DNA of 64,000 bases from Alistipes dispar (GCF_006542685.1 NZ_AP019736.1:1274001-1338000), one strand, 5' to 3'. Counted from the stretch's first letter, positions 52,214-61,116 are shown. Numbers and translations: made by a program. Notes: generated from the sequence alone by a model not told the origin.

Positions 52214-52989
52214 AACAGATCGCAATCATCGGAAGCGGAAACCTGGCGGAAGCCCTCGCCCGGGCCGTGGCGGCGGCCGACGGGCTGCGCCTCGTGCAGC
52301 TCTTCGCGCGCAACGCCGCACGGGGCGGCGAGGTGGCCGCACTCGCCCGCACGGAGTGGACGGACGACCCGCGGCGGCTCGCCCGGGCCGACCTGTACCT
52401 CATCGCCGTCAGCGACCGCGCCGTGGGGGAGGTCGCCGCACGGCTGCCCATACCCGACGGAGCCGCGGTGGCCCACACGGCGGGCAGCGTACCCCTCGCG
52501 GCCCTGCCCGAACGGTTCGCCCGCCGGGGGGTCTTCTACCCGATGCAGACCTTCACGCGGGGCCGGGAGGTCGATTTCGGCGAGATCCCGGTATTCATCG
52601 AAGCCTCCTCGCCGGCATTGTGCGACGAGCTGGAGGCGTTCGCCCGCCGCCTCTCCCGCACGGTGATCCGCAGCGACTCCGCGCAGCGGGCGAAAGTGCA
52701 CCTCGCGGCGGTCTTCGCCTGCAACTTCGCCAACCGCATGTACGCTCTCGGCGAACGGATCGCGCGCGACGCCGGGCTGGACTTCGGGGTGCTCAAACCG
52801 CTCGTCACAGAGACCGCCGCGAAAGCCCGCGACGCCCGCTCGCCGCTCGACGTGCAGACGGGCCCCGCCGCACGGCACGACGCGGCGACGCTGGAGCGCC
52901 ACCTCGCGCTGCTGGCCGACGACCCCGAAATGCAGGAACTCTATTCGAAAATCAGTCAGAACATATGGGAAACTTCAAAGAGGACATAG
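52210..52989 (+). CDS. Rossmann-like/DUF2520 reductase-like protein
   Basis: 259 residues. KQIAIIGSGNLAEALARAVA is a NAD(P)-binding GxGxxA/G loop, and LIAVSDRAVGEVAARL follows as in ProC-like dehydrogenases. AHTAGSVPLAAL, GVFYPMQTFTRGREVDF and AVFACNFANRMYALGE are characteristic of the DUF2520 family. It has been compared to pyrroline-5-carboxylate reductase, but its substrate is unproven. It overlaps yihY-like by 4 nt and the KdsC gene by 25 nt. Confidence 0.9.
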   Translation: MKQIAIIGSGNLAEALARAVAAADGLRLVQLFARNAARGGEVAALARTEWTDDPRRLARADLYLIAVSDRAVGEVAARLPIPDGAAVAHTAGSVPLAALPERFARRGVFYPMQTFTRGREVDFGEIPVFIEASSPALCDELEAFARRLSRTVIRSDSAQRAKVHLAAVFACNFANRMYALGERIARDAGLDFGVLKPLVTETAAKARDARSPLDVQTGPAARHDAATLERHLALLADDPEMQELYSKISQNIWETSKRT

Positions 52990-53510
52990 CCCGCTGCGAA
53001 GCCTTCGTCTTCGACGTGGACGGCGTGATGACCGACGGGGGCATCATCCCCACCGCGGACGGCGACTTCATCCGCCGCTACAACGCCAAGGACGGCTACG
53101 CGCTGGCCTACGCCGTCAAGCACGGCTACAAGGTCTGCATCATCACCGGCGGCCGCGGCCGCACGCTCGAACACCGGCTCCGGATGCTCGGCATCGAACG
53201 CTTCTACACCGACTGCATGGACAAAATACGGGCCATGCGCGAATACTTCGCCGAGGAGGGCATCGACCCGGCCAACGCAATCTACATGGGCGACGACATT
53301 CCCGACCTGGAGTGCATGCGCGAAGTGGGCATTCCGGTCTGCCCGGCCGACGCCGCGGCCGAGGTGATCGAAGCCTCGCGCTACGTCTCGGAGTTCCGGG
53401 GCGGCGAAGGCGCCGTGCGCGACATCGTGGAGCAGGTGCTCCGCGCCCGCGGCGACTGGGCCCGCGACTCGATGGGCGTCACCCCCTCGTCGCTCGTGGC
53501 GTCGAGGTAG
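52965..53510 (+). CDS. kdsC: KdsC-type HAD phosphatase (KDO-8-phosphate phosphatase)
   Basis: A 181-residue cytoplasmic enzyme that dephosphorylates KDO 8-phosphate to KDO for lipid A core synthesis. The HAD motif I is FVFDVDGVMTDGG, motif II is CIITGGRG, and motif IV is IYMGDDIPDLECM. The GIPVCPADAAAEVIEASRYV block and the short cap-less form are typical of the tetrameric KdsC family. About 10 extra residues at the C-terminus (SSLVASR) are not conserved. A role in surface sugar synthesis agrees with the rml genes that follow. Confidence 0.9.
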   Translation: MGNFKEDIARCEAFVFDVDGVMTDGGIIPTADGDFIRRYNAKDGYALAYAVKHGYKVCIITGGRGRTLEHRLRMLGIERFYTDCMDKIRAMREYFAEEGIDPANAIYMGDDIPDLECMREVGIPVCPADAAAEVIEASRYVSEFRGGEGAVRDIVEQVLRARGDWARDSMGVTPSSLVASR

Positions 53511-53612
53511 CGGACCGGAGGAGAAGGCCGTCCTGAGCGAGAAAGATACACGGCATCCGCTTCTGCGGGATTTCGTATCGCCGTTCGAGTATAACGAAAA
53601 CCTTTACAAGTC

Positions 53613-54494
53613 ATGAACATTCTTGTCACGGGCTCCGGAGGACAGTTGGGACATGCCCTCCGGCGTGCTTCGGCCGCCTCGGCGGACCGCTACTTCTTCA
53701 CGGACGTCGCGGGCGACGATACCCTGCGGCTCGACATCACGGACCGTGAGGCCGTGGAACGCTTCGTCCGCGAACACGCCATCGGCGCTGTCGTGAACTG
53801 CGCGGCCTATACGGACGTGGAGCGTGCCGAGGAGGACGCGGAACGCGCCGAGCTGCTGAACGCCACCGCCGCCGGACACCTGGCACGCGCGATGAAAGGA
53901 GTCGGCGGACTGCTCGTGCATGTCTCCACGGACTACGTCTTCGACGGCACAGCGAACAGGCCCTGCACGGAGGAAACCCCGACGGCGCCGCGAAGCGTTT
54001 ACGGAGCGACGAAACTGCACGGCGAGGAGGAGGTGCTGGCTTCGGGCTGCCGCTATGTGATTCTCCGCACGGCGTGGCTCTATTCGGAGTACGGGAGGAA
54101 CTTCCTCAGGACGATGCTGCGTCTGACGGAAGAAAAGGAGGTGCTGCGCGTGGTATTCGACCAGACGGGAACCCCGACCTACGCCGGGGACCTCGCCGAA
54201 GCGATCTTCGACATCGTGGAACACCGCAAATACGAAGGCCGCGAAGGCATCTACCACTTCTCGGACGAGGGCGTCTGCTCGTGGTACGACTTCGCCCGGG
54301 CCATCGCCGAATACGCCGGAAACTCCGCCTGCGACATCCGCCCCTGCCACAGCGACGAGTTCCCCTCGAAAGCCGTGCGACCGGCCTACTCGGTGCTGGA
54401 CAAGACGAAAATCAAGGAGACATTCGGTATCGTGATTCCCCACTGGACGGACAGCCTCCGCAAATGTATCGGAAACATCGAAAAAGAGAAATAG
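53613..54494 (+). CDS. rfbD: dTDP-4-dehydrorhamnose reductase
   Basis: 293 residues; the last step in dTDP-L-rhamnose synthesis. The NAD(P) loop is NILVTGSGGQLGHALRRA, and VVNCAAYTDVERAEEDAERA follows. The catalytic set is STDYVFDG plus YGATKLHGE (Tyr-x-x-x-Lys). RTAWLYSEYGRNFLRTML and PTYAGDLAEAIFDI complete the family match. It lies 3 nt before rfbB. No rfbA or rfbC is in this window. Confidence 0.94.
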   Translation: MNILVTGSGGQLGHALRRASAASADRYFFTDVAGDDTLRLDITDREAVERFVREHAIGAVVNCAAYTDVERAEEDAERAELLNATAAGHLARAMKGVGGLLVHVSTDYVFDGTANRPCTEETPTAPRSVYGATKLHGEEEVLASGCRYVILRTAWLYSEYGRNFLRTMLRLTEEKEVLRVVFDQTGTPTYAGDLAEAIFDIVEHRKYEGREGIYHFSDEGVCSWYDFARAIAEYAGNSACDIRPCHSDEFPSKAVRPAYSVLDKTKIKETFGIVIPHWTDSLRKCIGNIEKEK

Positions 54495-54497
54495 AAG

Positions 54498-55640
54498 ATG
54501 GATTTCAAACGCAACATCATCATCACGGGAGGCGCGGGCTTCATCGGAAGCCACGTGGTACGTCTTTTCGTCTCGAAATACCCCGATTACCGGATCGTCA
54601 ACGTCGATAAGCTCACCTACGCGGGCAACCTCGAGAACCTCCGGGACGTGGAACGGGAACCGAACTACGTTTTCGTCAGGGCCGATATCTGCGATTACGA
54701 ACGCATGTCGCACCTGATGCGGGAATACCGGGCGGACGGAGTGATCCATCTGGCTGCCGAAAGCCATGTGGACCGCTCGATACGCGACCCCTTCACCTTC
54801 GCGCGGACGAACGTATTGGGCACGCTCGCGCTGCTCGAGGCCGCGCGGGTGTACTGGGAATCCTGTGGGGAGGGATACGACGGGAAATTGTTCTACCACA
54901 TCTCGACCGACGAGGTGTACGGGGCTTTGGAGATGACACGGCCCCAGGGCATCGAACCGCCCTTCTCGACCTCGGCATCGAGCGGAGAACATCATTCGGC
55001 CTACGGCGAGGAGTTCTTCTCCGAGACTACCAGATACAACCCTCACTCGCCCTATTCGGCCTCGAAGGCCTCGTCCGACCACTTCGTAAGGGCCTACCAC
55101 GACACCTACGGCATGCCCGTGATCGTCACCAACTGCTCCAACAACTACGGCCCCTACCAGTTCCCGGAAAAGCTGATTCCGCTATTTATCAACAATATCC
55201 GAAATCGGAAACCGCTGCCCGTATATGGAAAAGGAGAGAACGTCCGCGACTGGCTCTATGTCGAGGACCACGCACGGGCTATCGACACCATATTCCACAG
55301 GGGAAAGGTCGCAGAGACGTACAACATCGGGGGATTCAACGAGTGGAAGAACATCGACATCGTAAGGGTGCTCATCCGCACGGCGGACCGTCTGCTGGGA
55401 AACCCAGAAGGATATTCGGACGACCTGATCACGTATGTCTCCGACCGAAAGGGGCACGACCTGCGATATGCCATCGACTCGCGAAAACTCCAGAGAGAAC
55501 TGGGGTGGGAGCCTTCGCTGCAGTTCGAGGAAGGAATCGAGAAAACGGTCCGCTGGTACCTCGAAAACCAAGCGTGGCTCGAAAATATCTCCTCCGGAAA
55601 GTACCAAAAGTATTGCGATAATGCGTACGGAAAAAGATAG
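54498..55640 (+). CDS. rfbB: dTDP-glucose 4,6-dehydratase
   Basis: A 380-residue SDR enzyme that converts dTDP-glucose to dTDP-4-keto-6-deoxyglucose. IIITGGAGFIGSHVVRLFVS is the NAD loop, HLAAESHVDRSI is the family signature, and HISTDEVYGAL carries the catalytic Thr-Asp-Glu. YSASKASSDHFVRAYHDTYG has the Tyr-x-x-x-Lys pair. TNCSNNYGPYQFPEKLIPLF and RDWLYVEDHARAI also fit. It forms a two-gene operon with rfbD. Confidence 0.95.
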   Translation: MDFKRNIIITGGAGFIGSHVVRLFVSKYPDYRIVNVDKLTYAGNLENLRDVEREPNYVFVRADICDYERMSHLMREYRADGVIHLAAESHVDRSIRDPFTFARTNVLGTLALLEAARVYWESCGEGYDGKLFYHISTDEVYGALEMTRPQGIEPPFSTSASSGEHHSAYGEEFFSETTRYNPHSPYSASKASSDHFVRAYHDTYGMPVIVTNCSNNYGPYQFPEKLIPLFINNIRNRKPLPVYGKGENVRDWLYVEDHARAIDTIFHRGKVAETYNIGGFNEWKNIDIVRVLIRTADRLLGNPEGYSDDLITYVSDRKGHDLRYAIDSRKLQRELGWEPSLQFEEGIEKTVRWYLENQAWLENISSGKYQKYCDNAYGKR

Positions 55641-55705
55641 CCCCGACCCTTCCCTTCACCGCACGGCGAACCCGTCCGTCCTCCCTTCTCCGCGGAAGGC
55701 CGCGG

Positions 55706-56269
55706 TCACTTCTTGTTGAAAAAATTCATCGTCGTAGCCACGCCGGCCGTCGCGAACGAGCGGATCGCATCGACGAACACCTTCAGCCGTCCGGGCATCG
55801 CCTCGCGCTCGGCGTCGGTCCATTCGCCCAGCACGTATTCCACCTGATGTCCTTTCGGGAAGTCGCCGCCCACGCCGAAACGCATCCGGGCGTACTCCTC
55901 CGTACCGAGCAGTTCGGCGATGTTTTTCAGCCCGTTGTGACCTCCGGCACTCCCCTTCGGGCGCAGGCGCAGCGTGCCGAACGGCAGGGCGATGTCGTCC
56001 GATACGACGAGCAGGTTCTCCGGAGCGATCTTCCCGGCGTCCATCCAGTAGCGGACGGCCTTGCCCGAGAGATTCATGTAAGTCGAAGGCTTGAGCAGCA
56101 CGAGTGTCCGGCCCTTGTATTTCACCTCGGCGACGTCGCCGTAACGCGCCGTGGTAAAAACAGCGTTGGACGCCTCTGCGAGGGCGTCCAACACTTTGAA
56201 TCCGATGTTGTGACGGGTTTCGGCGTACTCGGCGCCGATATTCCCCAATCCAACGATGAGGTATTTCAT
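55706..56269 (-). CDS. pth: Peptidyl-tRNA hydrolase
   Basis: 187 residues; recycles tRNA from dropped-off peptidyl-tRNA. MKYLIVGLGNIGAEYAETRH is the family N-terminus, with the catalytic His at residue 20. LLKPSTYMNLSGKAVRYWMD and VVSDDIALPFGTLRLRPKGS follow, the latter carrying the catalytic aspartate. AGGHNGLKNIAELLGTEEYA also fits. It is 13 nt after the L25 gene, the common rplY-pth arrangement. Confidence 0.96.
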   Translation of the reverse strand: MKYLIVGLGNIGAEYAETRHNIGFKVLDALAEASNAVFTTARYGDVAEVKYKGRTLVLLKPSTYMNLSGKAVRYWMDAGKIAPENLLVVSDDIALPFGTLRLRPKGSAGGHNGLKNIAELLGTEEYARMRFGVGGDFPKGHQVEYVLGEWTDAEREAMPGRLKVFVDAIRSFATAGVATTMNFFNKK

Positions 56270-56282
56270 ACGCGGTCAGCGG

Positions 56283-56858
56283 CTATTTGCCCTCGGCGGC
56301 AGCGGCTCCGCGCGAAGCGCGCGTAACGCGGACGGCGCAGACGGCGGTCGTGGCGGGCGTCACGAACCGGAGGTTCTCGAACTGGAGGTCGCCTACGAAG
56401 ATCGTCTTGCCCACGCCCAGCGGCGTCACGTCCACGACGATCTCGTCGGGCAGGTTCTCCACCAGAGCGCTCACGGTCAGCTTGCGGGCCGACAGCGTCA
56501 GCTTGCCGCCGACCTTCACACCCTCGGCGTTACCCGTCAGGCGCACCGGAATGGCGATCGAAACGGGCTTGCCGGCGGCCACGCGGTAGAAATCCAGATG
56601 GAGAATCTCCTCGCGCACCGGATGGAACTGCGCCTCGCGCAGCACGGCCTGCTCCTTGCTGCCGTCGAAGTCGAACTCGACGATATACGAATTGGGGGTG
56701 TAGATCAGCGGTTTGATCTCGCGGGGATCTACCGAAAAGGCGACCGTCTCGCCGTTGCCGCACAATACGCAGGGAATCATGCCCTCGCGGCGCACGGCCT
56801 TGGCCGCCTTCTTGCCGAAGTCGGCGCGCTTCACAGCCTTTACCGAAATGGTTTTCAT
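56283..56858 (-). CDS. rplY: 50S ribosomal protein L25 / general stress protein Ctc
   Basis: 191 residues. The 5S rRNA-binding N-terminal domain covers about 1-95 (RADFGKKAAKAVRREGMIPC, then VLCGNG). The TL5/Ctc-type C-terminal beta domain is PVSIAIPVRLTGNAEGVKVG, then SALVENLPDEIVVDVTPLGV. The length matches the long (Ctc) form. The promoter box at 56952-56959 gives a leader of about 85 nt. Confidence 0.95.
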   Translation of the reverse strand: MKTISVKAVKRADFGKKAAKAVRREGMIPCVLCGNGETVAFSVDPREIKPLIYTPNSYIVEFDFDGSKEQAVLREAQFHPVREEILHLDFYRVAAGKPVSIAIPVRLTGNAEGVKVGGKLTLSARKLTVSALVENLPDEIVVDVTPLGVGKTIFVGDLQFENLRFVTPATTAVCAVRVTRASRGAAAAEGK

Positions 56859-56951
56859 GGTGTTGTGTTGTTATTTGGTTAATGTTTCCACCGGCGGTTC
56901 TCAATGCGGCCTGAAACGGCCGCATCCCACATCCGCCTGTCTTTCGGGCGG

Positions 56952-56959
56952 CAAAGTTA
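56952..56959 (-). promoter_or_regulatory. Promoter -7 element of rplY-pth
   Basis: The reverse-strand TAACTTTG is an exact TAnnTTTG match upstream of the L25 gene. Confidence 0.55.
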
Positions 56960-57033
56960 GTGTAAATAACTGAAAATTAAAAATCGGCGACGGAATTTTC
57001 CCGGAAAAATTTCCGGTTCGGATTTAAATTCCG

Positions 57034-57041
57034 TATCTTTG
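57034..57041 (+). promoter_or_regulatory. Promoter -7 element of the GIN-domain gene
   Basis: TATCTTTG is an exact match. The palindrome CCGGAAA-AA-TTTCCGG at 57001-57016 covers the expected -33 region and may be an operator. The predicted start, near 57048, coincides with the edge of the 28-bp palindrome. Confidence 0.55.
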
Positions 57042-57047
57042 AAATCG

Positions 57048-57075
57048 TCCGCCGGACCGGATCCGGTCCGGCGGA
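57048..57075. repeat. 28-bp perfect palindrome in the GIN-gene leader
   Basis: Fourteen bases (TCCGCCGGACCGGA) are followed directly by their exact reverse complement, centred on GGATCC. It begins about at the predicted transcription start, so the RNA would open with a very stable hairpin. Confidence 0.75.
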
Positions 57076-57159
57076 TGCGACAGCGGCGTATCCGCGGAGA
57101 GGAATGCGCCTCCCCTCCGGACGACGGCGCACCGAACGGACACCTAAAATACAACCGAT

Positions 57160-58470
57160 ATGAAAAAACGACTGCTCCCCCTGCTCTGCCTCCTCGCCTG
57201 GACCGCCGCGGAGGCGAAAACGCCCCTCCGCACCGCGGCGGAACCCGCCGCTGCGGAAAACCGATCCTCCGCGACGGAACATGCGGCGACAGGATACGTC
57301 CCGGCAGGATACACCGCCACAGGATACACCGCGGCGGAATCCGGTAACGGCAGGCGGCGGACCCGGACGCTGAAAGGCAGCGGCCGGATGGAAACGCAGC
57401 AGCGCGGCCGGGCGGGCAACTACCACTCCCTGCACGTCTCGCGGGGAATCCGGGTCACGGTCGATCCGGCCGCATCGGACATTCTCGTCACGGCCGACGA
57501 CAACGTGATCGACCACGTGACGGTCGAAGGACGGGACGGCGACCTGCGCATCTCGATCGACGCCCAGTCGGTCAGCAACTGTTCGGTCTCGGCCGTCGTA
57601 CCCGCTTCGAAGCGGCTCGAGACGCTTCGCGCCACGGCATCGGCGCAGATCGTCTGCAAAGCCCCGGTCGGAAGGCATTCGGCGGTGCTCCTCGCCTCCT
57701 CGGGCAGTTCGATCGAAGCCGACGTCGAGACCTCCGACCTGCAACTGACGCTCTCCGGATCGAGCCGCTTCGCGGGAACGGTACGCACCGGAACCGGCAC
57801 GGTCGCCGCCAGCTCCGGCTCGCGGATCCGAACCGACCTGCACTGTTCGGGAACGGGCGATATCCGGCTGACGAGTTCCTCGGCTTTCGACGGTTCGGTG
57901 CAGACGGGCGGCGGGCAGATCACGCTGTCGAGCGGCTCGCGTTTCAACGCCCCGGTCAGGAGCGACGGCACGCTGGACATCGTCGCCACCTCCTCGTCGC
58001 GTTTCGAAGGACCCGTATCGGCACCGGACACGCGCCTGATGCTGTCGAGCGGCGCAGCCTTCCGGGGCGCCATCCGGACCGGATCGCTCGACGCGACGGC
58101 CTCCTCCTCGTCGCGCCTCGACGGAGCGATGACGGCCGAACGGGCCGAGCTGACGGCCACCAGCGGCAGCGCGATCCGCGGTGAATTTTCGGGAGAGCGG
58201 TTCGAGGCGCAAGCCACCAGTTCGGCCCGCATCGAGCTTCTGGGCGACGCCCGCGTCTCCGCGGGCAGCGTATCGGCCTCCTCGGGAAGCCGGTTCGATG
58301 CGCCGGACCTGCGGGTGGCCGACTATTCGATCAACGCCACGTCGTCGAGCCGGGCCGTCGTATGGTGCACGCGCCTGCTGAAGGCCCGCCATTCGTCGGG
58401 CGCGCTGATCGACTACGGAGGCGAATGCAGGGTGGAGGACGCCAATTCGGGGCTTCGGAAACGGCCGTGA
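57160..58470 (+). CDS. Exported GIN-domain (DUF2807-like) beta-helical protein
   Basis: 436 residues with a signal peptide ending AAEAK. Residues 25-75 are a low-complexity linker with three GY-containing repeats (ATGYVPAGYTATGYTAAES). The rest is a right-handed parallel beta-helix: a long run of short rungs ending in SGS/SSS (TASAQIVCKA; LASSGSSIEADVETSD; LTSSSAFDGSVQTGGGQITL; SSGSRFNAPDL). The first region (FxSLHVSRGIRVTVDPA-like) is the usual GIN/DUF2807 start. It has about 18 rungs, longer than many members. It is probably periplasmic or surface-located; the function is unknown. Confidence 0.85.
   Translation: MKKRLLPLLCLLAWTAAEAKTPLRTAAEPAAAENRSSATEHAATGYVPAGYTATGYTAAESGNGRRRTRTLKGSGRMETQQRGRAGNYHSLHVSRGIRVTVDPAASDILVTADDNVIDHVTVEGRDGDLRISIDAQSVSNCSVSAVVPASKRLETLRATASAQIVCKAPVGRHSAVLLASSGSSIEADVETSDLQLTLSGSSRFAGTVRTGTGTVAASSGSRIRTDLHCSGTGDIRLTSSSAFDGSVQTGGGQITLSSGSRFNAPVRSDGTLDIVATSSSRFEGPVSAPDTRLMLSSGAAFRGAIRTGSLDATASSSSRLDGAMTAERAELTATSGSAIRGEFSGERFEAQATSSARIELLGDARVSAGSVSASSGSRFDAPDLRVADYSINATSSSRAVVWCTRLLKARHSSGALIDYGGECRVEDANSGLRKRP
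57288..57330 (+). repeat. 15-nt tandem repeat inside the GIN gene
   Basis: AGGATAC occurs at 57291, 57306 and 57321, each copy in a 15-nt unit coding for a GY-type pentapeptide. It lies in the linker just after the signal peptide, a site where slippage would change the linker length without a frameshift. Confidence 0.6.
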
Positions 58471-58523
58471 CACGCCTCCCGGAACGCTGCGGCAGGGAGG
58501 GTCCACGCCCCGCACACGACGAA

Positions 58524-58560
58524 CGCCGGACGGAATTTGCTTGTAAAATTCCGTCCGGCG
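58524..58560. terminator. Bidirectional intrinsic terminator
   Basis: A 15-bp perfect stem, CGCCGGACGGAATTT (58524-58538) and its complement (58546-58560), with a 7-nt loop. It lies between the convergent GIN-domain and galE genes. Confidence 0.8.
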
Positions 58561-58614
58561 CCGTACTGTCGTCCTCGCCCGCCGAAGGACCGGGACGGGA
58601 AATCCGGAAACCCG

Positions 58615-59643
58615 CTACTCGATGCCGCGCAGGCGCTTCTCCCACTTCCAGGCCGAAGCGAGCGTCTCGTCGAGCGTGCGCTCGGCCCGCCAGCCCAGCT
58701 CCGTGTTCGCAAGGGTCGGGTCGGCCCAGATGGCGACGATGTCGCCCTCGCGGCGGGGTGCGATCCGATAGTTGAGCTTCAGGTGATTGACCTCCTCGAA
58801 ACGGTGCACCAGTTCGAGCACCGAGACGCCGCGGCCCGTGCCGACGTTGAAGACCTCGTACGGCTCCGCGCTCCGGTTCCCGATCATGCGGCGGATCGCG
58901 GCGACATGCGCGCGGGCCAGATCCACCACGTCGATATAGTCGCGGATGCACGATCCGTCGGGAGTCGGGTAGTCGTCGCCGAAGACCGAAAGGCACTCGC
59001 GCAGCCCGGCGGCCGTCTGCGTGATATAGGGCACGAGGTTCTGCGGCACACCGCGCGGCAGCTCGCCGATCAGGGCCGAGGGATGCGCGCCGATGGGGTT
59101 GAAATAGCGCAGGGCGATGCCCCTCATCCCCTCGTAGGCTCCCACCGAGTCGCGCAGGATGTCTTCGCACATTTGCTTGGTGTTGCCGTAGGGCGAGGTG
59201 GCCGGCTTGCGGGGCGTGCGCTCCGTGACGGGCTGCCTGTCCGGTTCGCCGTAAACGGTGCACGACGACGAGAAGACGATGTTCCGCCGCCCGAACTCGC
59301 GCATCAGCGAGATGACGTTCATGAACGAGGTGAGGTTGTTGCCGTAATATTCGAGCGGCTTGCGGACCGACTCGTTCACGGCCTTCGACGCGGCGAAATG
59401 GATCACCGAGTCGAACTCGTACCGTTCGAAGACCCGGCGGAACGCTTCGCGGTCGCAGCAGTCGGCCTCGACGAAGGGGATCTCCGTCCCCGTGATGCGG
59501 CGGATCCCCTCGACGGCGGCGATGTCGCTGTTCGAAAGGTTATCGACGATGACCACGTCGTAGCCCGCGGCGATCAGCTCCACGGCGGTATGCGATCCGA
59601 TGTAACCGGCGCCGCCGCTGACCAAAACACACGATTTTTTCAT
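58615..59643 (-). CDS. galE: UDP-glucose 4-epimerase
   Basis: 342 residues; interconverts UDP-galactose and UDP-glucose. CVLVSGGAGYIGSHTAVELI is the NAD loop and FDSVIHFAASKAVNESVRKP is a GalE block. The catalytic serine/tyrosine set is SSSCTVYGEPD and YGNTKQMCEDIL. LRYFNPIGAHPSALIGE and the C-terminal NVGTGRGVSVLELVHRFEEV also match. ATG at 59643; a promoter box lies 27 nt upstream. It is monocistronic. Confidence 0.96.
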   Translation of the reverse strand: MKKSCVLVSGGAGYIGSHTAVELIAAGYDVVIVDNLSNSDIAAVEGIRRITGTEIPFVEADCCDREAFRRVFERYEFDSVIHFAASKAVNESVRKPLEYYGNNLTSFMNVISLMREFGRRNIVFSSSCTVYGEPDRQPVTERTPRKPATSPYGNTKQMCEDILRDSVGAYEGMRGIALRYFNPIGAHPSALIGELPRGVPQNLVPYITQTAAGLRECLSVFGDDYPTPDGSCIRDYIDVVDLARAHVAAIRRMIGNRSAEPYEVFNVGTGRGVSVLELVHRFEEVNHLKLNYRIAPRREGDIVAIWADPTLANTELGWRAERTLDETLASAWKWEKRLRGIE

Positions 59644-59669
59644 AGTGTCGCATTTAGTTGTTCGAATTC

Positions 59670-59677
59670 CAAAGATA
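59670..59677 (-). promoter_or_regulatory. Promoter -7 element of galE
   Basis: The reverse-strand TATCTTTG is an exact TAnnTTTG match, 27 nt before the galE ATG. Confidence 0.6.
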
Positions 59678-59862
59678 GGCAAATTTCCGCGGGACGGCAA
59701 GGGCGGCGCGGGAAATTTCATCCGTCCCGGGCGGGACGGAAACACCGCGCGGCGCCGGCTTCCCGCCCCGTCCGCGGGGCTGCGACGGACGGCAGGTTAC
59801 GATCCGTTACCCGCCCCGGTGAAAAAAGCGGCGCGAAAGTGGCTGTTTTCGGGAAATAATCG

Positions 59863-59870
59863 TATATTTG
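59863..59870 (+). promoter_or_regulatory. Promoter -7 element of kbl
   Basis: TATATTTG is an exact match. It would start transcription near 59877 and give a leader of about 43 nt to the ATG at 59920. It excludes the longer frame from 59878. Confidence 0.55.
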
Positions 59871-59919
59871 TAACAGATTGACACTTCACAGGCGATCTTT
59901 CATCAAAAAATTAACGGAT

Positions 59920-61107
59920 ATGTACGGGAAAATCAAGGAACACCTGCAGCGGGAACTCGCCGAAATCGAGGCTGCGGGGCTTTACAAGAAGGAACGGATC
60001 ATCGAGTCGCCCCAGCGGGCCGAGATCGAGGTGGCAGGCCGCAAGGTGCTGAACTTCTGCGCCAACAACTACCTCGGACTGTCGGACAACAAACGCCTGA
60101 TCGAAGCGGCCAAGCAGGCCATGGACCGCCGCGGCTTCGGCATGTCGTCCGTGCGTTTCATCTGCGGCTGCCAGGACATCCACAAGGAGCTGGAAAAGGC
60201 CGTCTCCGACTACTTCGGCACGGAGGACACGATCCTCTACGCCGCCTGCTTCGACGCCAACGGCGGCGTGTTCGAGCCGCTCTTCACCCAGGAGGACGCC
60301 ATCATCTCCGACGCACTCAACCACGCCTCGATCATCGACGGCGTGCGTCTGTGCAAGGCCGTGCGCTACCGTTACGCCAATGCCGACATGGCCGAACTGG
60401 AGGAGTGTCTCAGGAAGGCGCAGGCCCAGCGGTTCCGCATCATCTGCACCGACGGCGTGTTCTCGATGGACGGCAACGCCGCACCGCTCGACAAGATCTG
60501 CGCACTGGCCGAGAAGTACGACGCGCTGGTGATGGTGGACGAGTGCCACTCGGCCGGCGTGCTGGGCAAAACGGGCCGCGGCATCACCGAACTCTACGAC
60601 CTGCGCGGGAAGGTGGACATCCTGACCGGCACGCTGGGCAAGGCCTTCGGCGGCGCCGTGGGCGGCTTCACCACGGGCCGCAAGGAGATCATCGACATGC
60701 TGCGCCAGCGGTCGCGTCCCTACCTCTTCTCCAATTCGCTGCCCCCCGCCGTCGTGGGAGCCTCGATCGAAATGTTCCGGATGCTCGCCGAAAGCGACGA
60801 GCTGCACGACCGGCTGGTGGCCAACGTCGAACACTTCCGCCGGGGAATGCTCGACGCCGGGTTCGACATCAAACCCACGCAGTCGGCCATCTGCGCCGTG
60901 ATGCTCTACGACGCCAAACTCTCGCAGGACTTCGCCGCGAAGCTCCAGGACGAGGGCGTTTTCGTCACGGGCTTCTACTATCCGGTCGTGCCGAAAGGCG
61001 AGGCGCGCATCCGCGTCCAGGTCTCCGCAGGCCACACGACCGAGCAGCTCGACCGTTGCATCGCCGCCTTCATCAAGGTCGGCAAGGAGTTGAACGTACT
61101 TAAATGA
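59920..61107 (+). CDS. kbl: Glycine C-acetyltransferase (2-amino-3-ketobutyrate CoA ligase)
   Basis: A 395-residue PLP enzyme that cleaves 2-amino-3-ketobutyrate with CoA to glycine and acetyl-CoA in threonine breakdown. It starts MYGKIKEHLQRELAEIEAAG. NFCANNYLGLSDNKRLIEAA is the family start of the core, and RGFGMSSVRFICGCQDIHKE follows. SDALNHASIIDGVRLCKA and VMVDECHSAGVLGKTGRG (PLP aspartate and histidine) are clear. The PLP lysine is in LTGTLGKAFGGAVGGF. It lies 9 nt before the Lrp-type gene. No threonine dehydrogenase is adjacent in this window. Confidence 0.94.
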   Translation: MYGKIKEHLQRELAEIEAAGLYKKERIIESPQRAEIEVAGRKVLNFCANNYLGLSDNKRLIEAAKQAMDRRGFGMSSVRFICGCQDIHKELEKAVSDYFGTEDTILYAACFDANGGVFEPLFTQEDAIISDALNHASIIDGVRLCKAVRYRYANADMAELEECLRKAQAQRFRIICTDGVFSMDGNAAPLDKICALAEKYDALVMVDECHSAGVLGKTGRGITELYDLRGKVDILTGTLGKAFGGAVGGFTTGRKEIIDMLRQRSRPYLFSNSLPPAVVGASIEMFRMLAESDELHDRLVANVEHFRRGMLDAGFDIKPTQSAICAVMLYDAKLSQDFAAKLQDEGVFVTGFYYPVVPKGEARIRVQVSAGHTTEQLDRCIAAFIKVGKELNVLK

Positions 61108-61116
61108 TCCCCCGCC

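Larger units (their letters stand above)
56859..57159. other. Divergent intergenic region with two palindromes
   Basis: 301 bases between the reverse L25 gene and the forward GIN-domain gene. They carry both promoters, the palindrome CCGGAAA-AA-TTTCCGG (57001-57016) and the 28-bp perfect palindrome at 57048-57075. No gene is seen. Confidence 0.65.
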
